NCBI RefSeq assembly: GCF_039962255.1
Contig: NZ_JAMPKY010000002.1
Coordinates: forward strand, 124,001 to 188,000
DNA: 64,000 bases
Source of the DNA: Leptolyngbya subtilissima AS-A7
Lineage (GTDB): Bacteria; Cyanobacteriota; Cyanobacteriia; Phormidesmidales; Phormidesmidaceae
Direction: 5' to 3'
The notes under the pieces are model-generated. The model made no database searches, had not been told where the DNA came from, and worked only from the letters and a program-made list of their open reading frames with translations. The position numbers and the translations under genes are program-made. Each line of letters begins with the position of its first letter. Position 1 is the first letter of the stretch. This document shows, in pieces, positions 62,801-64,000 of the stretch.

Positions 62801-63721
62801 CTAGATGCCGCTGTCTCCAGCTTCGGCAATTCGTCGCAGCGTTTTCTCACCGATTGCAGCATATCCCGAGTGATCGACCAGCCCGGTATCCAGCAGCACC
62901 ACGCCAAAGAAAATCGCCCATCCCAGGGCTCGCTGTAGGGTGGCCTCAGAAATGGGGCCATAGGCGGCGATCGCCCTTCGTCTAACCATCCCATCCTCAA
63001 ACAGCATCCACACCGCCGCCAGGTCGGTAGCGCGATCGCCCGAGGTGATGTCGCCCCAGTCGATGATGCCGGTCAGCAGGCCGTTTTCGACCAGAATATT
63101 GCGGGGGTGAAGATCGCCGTGGAGCCAGGTTGCCGGGGTGGCGATCGGCGCATCCAAAGCTGACTGCCACAGGGTTTTGAGGGCAGGTGTGATCAAATCG
63201 GTTTTGGTCTTTAGGCGGGTCAGGCGTTCTGCAACTGCCGCCGCCCGGTCCTTCAACGGCACGCCACGAAAGGGATTTTTGGGCGCATCGGCTGGCACGG
63301 GAGTGTGCAGGGCCCGAAGGAATTCCCCGAAGCAGTTTGCCTGGCTGGGATGGGGCGGTTCTAGATCGGCGGGGCGACCGCTTAGCCAGGGCAAGACACT
63401 CCACCGCCAGGGGTAGCCGCAGGCCGGGACGCCCAAGCGGTAGGAGGCAGGAACGGCGATCGACAATTGAGCGGCAAGGCGCGGCAGCCAAGTCTGCTCA
63501 TGCTCGATTAGGGCAGCGGCGATCTGGCGGCGGGGGAGGCGGACCGCGAGGTAGTCGCCCAAGCGAAACATGGCATTATCCCAACCTGAATCAACTAGCA
63601 CAATGTCTAGGCGCGCCAAATCGGGGTGCTGGTCGTGCAGCAACCGTCGAACGAGAACGTCGTCGATGAAGACTTCAACGTCTGGTGTTTTAGCTAAACG
63701 CCCAAAATCTTTTGGCAGCAT
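62801..63721 (-). CDS. Aminoglycoside phosphotransferase (APH) family kinase
   Basis: About 306 residues of the APH/choline kinase fold. VDSGWDNAMFRLGDYLAVRLPRR holds the N-lobe with the ATP-Lys-like Arg region; LHGDLHPRNILV is the Brenner-type catalytic loop and IIDWGDITSGDRATDLA the metal-binding DxD equivalent. Such proteins phosphorylate small molecules, not necessarily antibiotics, so resistance should not be assumed. The start may be ATG 63721 or 63769. Convergent with the sugar-binding gene. Confidence 0.87.
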   Translation of the reverse strand: MLPKDFGRLAKTPDVEVFIDDVLVRRLLHDQHPDLARLDIVLVDSGWDNAMFRLGDYLAVRLPRRQIAAALIEHEQTWLPRLAAQLSIAVPASYRLGVPACGYPWRWSVLPWLSGRPADLEPPHPSQANCFGEFLRALHTPVPADAPKNPFRGVPLKDRAAAVAERLTRLKTKTDLITPALKTLWQSALDAPIATPATWLHGDLHPRNILVENGLLTGIIDWGDITSGDRATDLAAVWMLFEDGMVRRRAIAAYGPISEATLQRALGWAIFFGVVLLDTGLVDHSGYAAIGEKTLRRIAEAGDSGI

Positions 63722-63805
63722 AGCCAGTTCCCGGGTGCATGACGGTGGAGCATTTGAATAGCTAGCCACCTGACTACAGACCGGCCAAGGACACCCTGCA
63801 AATAA

Positions 63806-64000
63806 TTACGACTTGAGCAGCTGATCCAGAATCGCTCGGGCCGGTTGGGCGCGCTCCAGTGCTCCTTGGTAATCGCTGTAGAGCTTCAACAGCTTAGAAA
63901 GGCCGCTAATGCCGCCGCGCAATTCTTCTAGATCGTCTCCAGATACTAGTTCGCCGTCGAGCAGTCGCACAATTAGAGGCTTGATATCACCCACGTCTTG
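63806..64000 (-). CDS. C-terminal part of an unrecognised protein, cut by the window edge
   Basis: The frame is open to the right edge, reading QDVGDIKPLIVRLLDGELVSGDDLEELRG and ending ILDQLLKS. It is helical and acidic. The only internal start is a GTG at 63994 without ribosome site, so I take it as the tail of a longer gene. Function not determinable. Confidence 0.5.
   Translation of the reverse strand, partial: QDVGDIKPLIVRLLDGELVSGDDLEELRGGISGLSKLLKLYSDYQGALERAQPARAILDQLLKS

Noticed and set aside
62801-63769. Antibiotic resistance gene
   Set aside because: The APH fold is shared with many housekeeping small-molecule kinases; nothing specific to aminoglycosides is visible.

Overview
The window comes from a cyanobacterium. 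The octamer GCGATCGC and its core recur throughout, as in HIP1-rich cyanobacterial genomes. The gene content is also cyanobacterial: chlorophyll synthase, two high-light-inducible proteins, a PetP-like b6f subunit, an orange-carotenoid-protein (OCP) C-terminal domain with a fluorescence recovery protein (FRP), Ycf49/DUF2499 and DUF3593 proteins, and a pilMNOQ cluster. GC-rich coding sequence with short heptad repeats between genes suggests a filamentous Leptolyngbya/Nodosilinea-like lineage, but that placement is inference. I saw no rRNA, tRNA, CRISPR array, transposase or prophage gene. It reads as ordinary chromosome.

Layout. 0-6.2 kb: 3' part of a Ser/Thr kinase with TPRs, a transglutaminase-like protein, a zinc-ribbon miniprotein, cytosine deaminase, a CAP-domain lipoprotein and an SDR. 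6.3-8.3 kb: a photoprotection island with two hli genes, frp and an OCP C-terminal-domain gene. 8.3-11.5 kb: NfuA-like protein, serS, two tandem membrane paralogs and a DUF2358 protein. 11.6-16.2 kb: a four-gene polar amino-acid ABC operon (aapJQMP/natFGH type). 16.4-25.2 kb: comF, a PEP-synthase-like protein, glutathione peroxidase, csaB, ycf49-like, DUF3593, glutathione reductase and a TenA_E-type protein. 25.3-34.3 kb: lptC, a LabA-like NYN protein, metG, lepB, cysK, two HAD hydrolases, a second TenA and an NTF2-like protein. 34.2-41.9 kb: polysaccharide deacetylase with two oligopeptide-type permeases, a PgpH-like HD phosphodiesterase, a degenerate ADP-ribosylglycohydrolase-like protein, a peptidoglycan-binding protein and a small membrane protein. 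42-48.6 kb: hisF, petP, a Get3/ArsA-like ATPase, chlG, a class A PBP and a small thylakoid-type protein. 49.2-53.6 kb: potADBC. 53.8-59.7 kb: a lipoprotein and pilMNOQ. 60.1 kb to the end: purT, a sugar-binding lipoprotein, an APH-family kinase and an edge-truncated gene.

The most interesting region is the photoprotection island. The OCP-like gene starts at the NTD-CTD linker and has no N-terminal carotenoid domain. The residue matching OCP Tyr201 is Ser, and an in-frame TGA replaces the Arg after the Trp288 equivalent, although 29 further well-conserved codons follow. The neighbouring frp appears to have a one-base frameshift near its start. Either the quenching module is decaying, or the sequence has errors there, or it is an unusual split form.

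A second theme is a family of G-rich/C-rich heptad repeats (GGATGGGT-like) that sit exactly at gene ends, abutting stop or start codons at about nine sites, including inside the pot operon.
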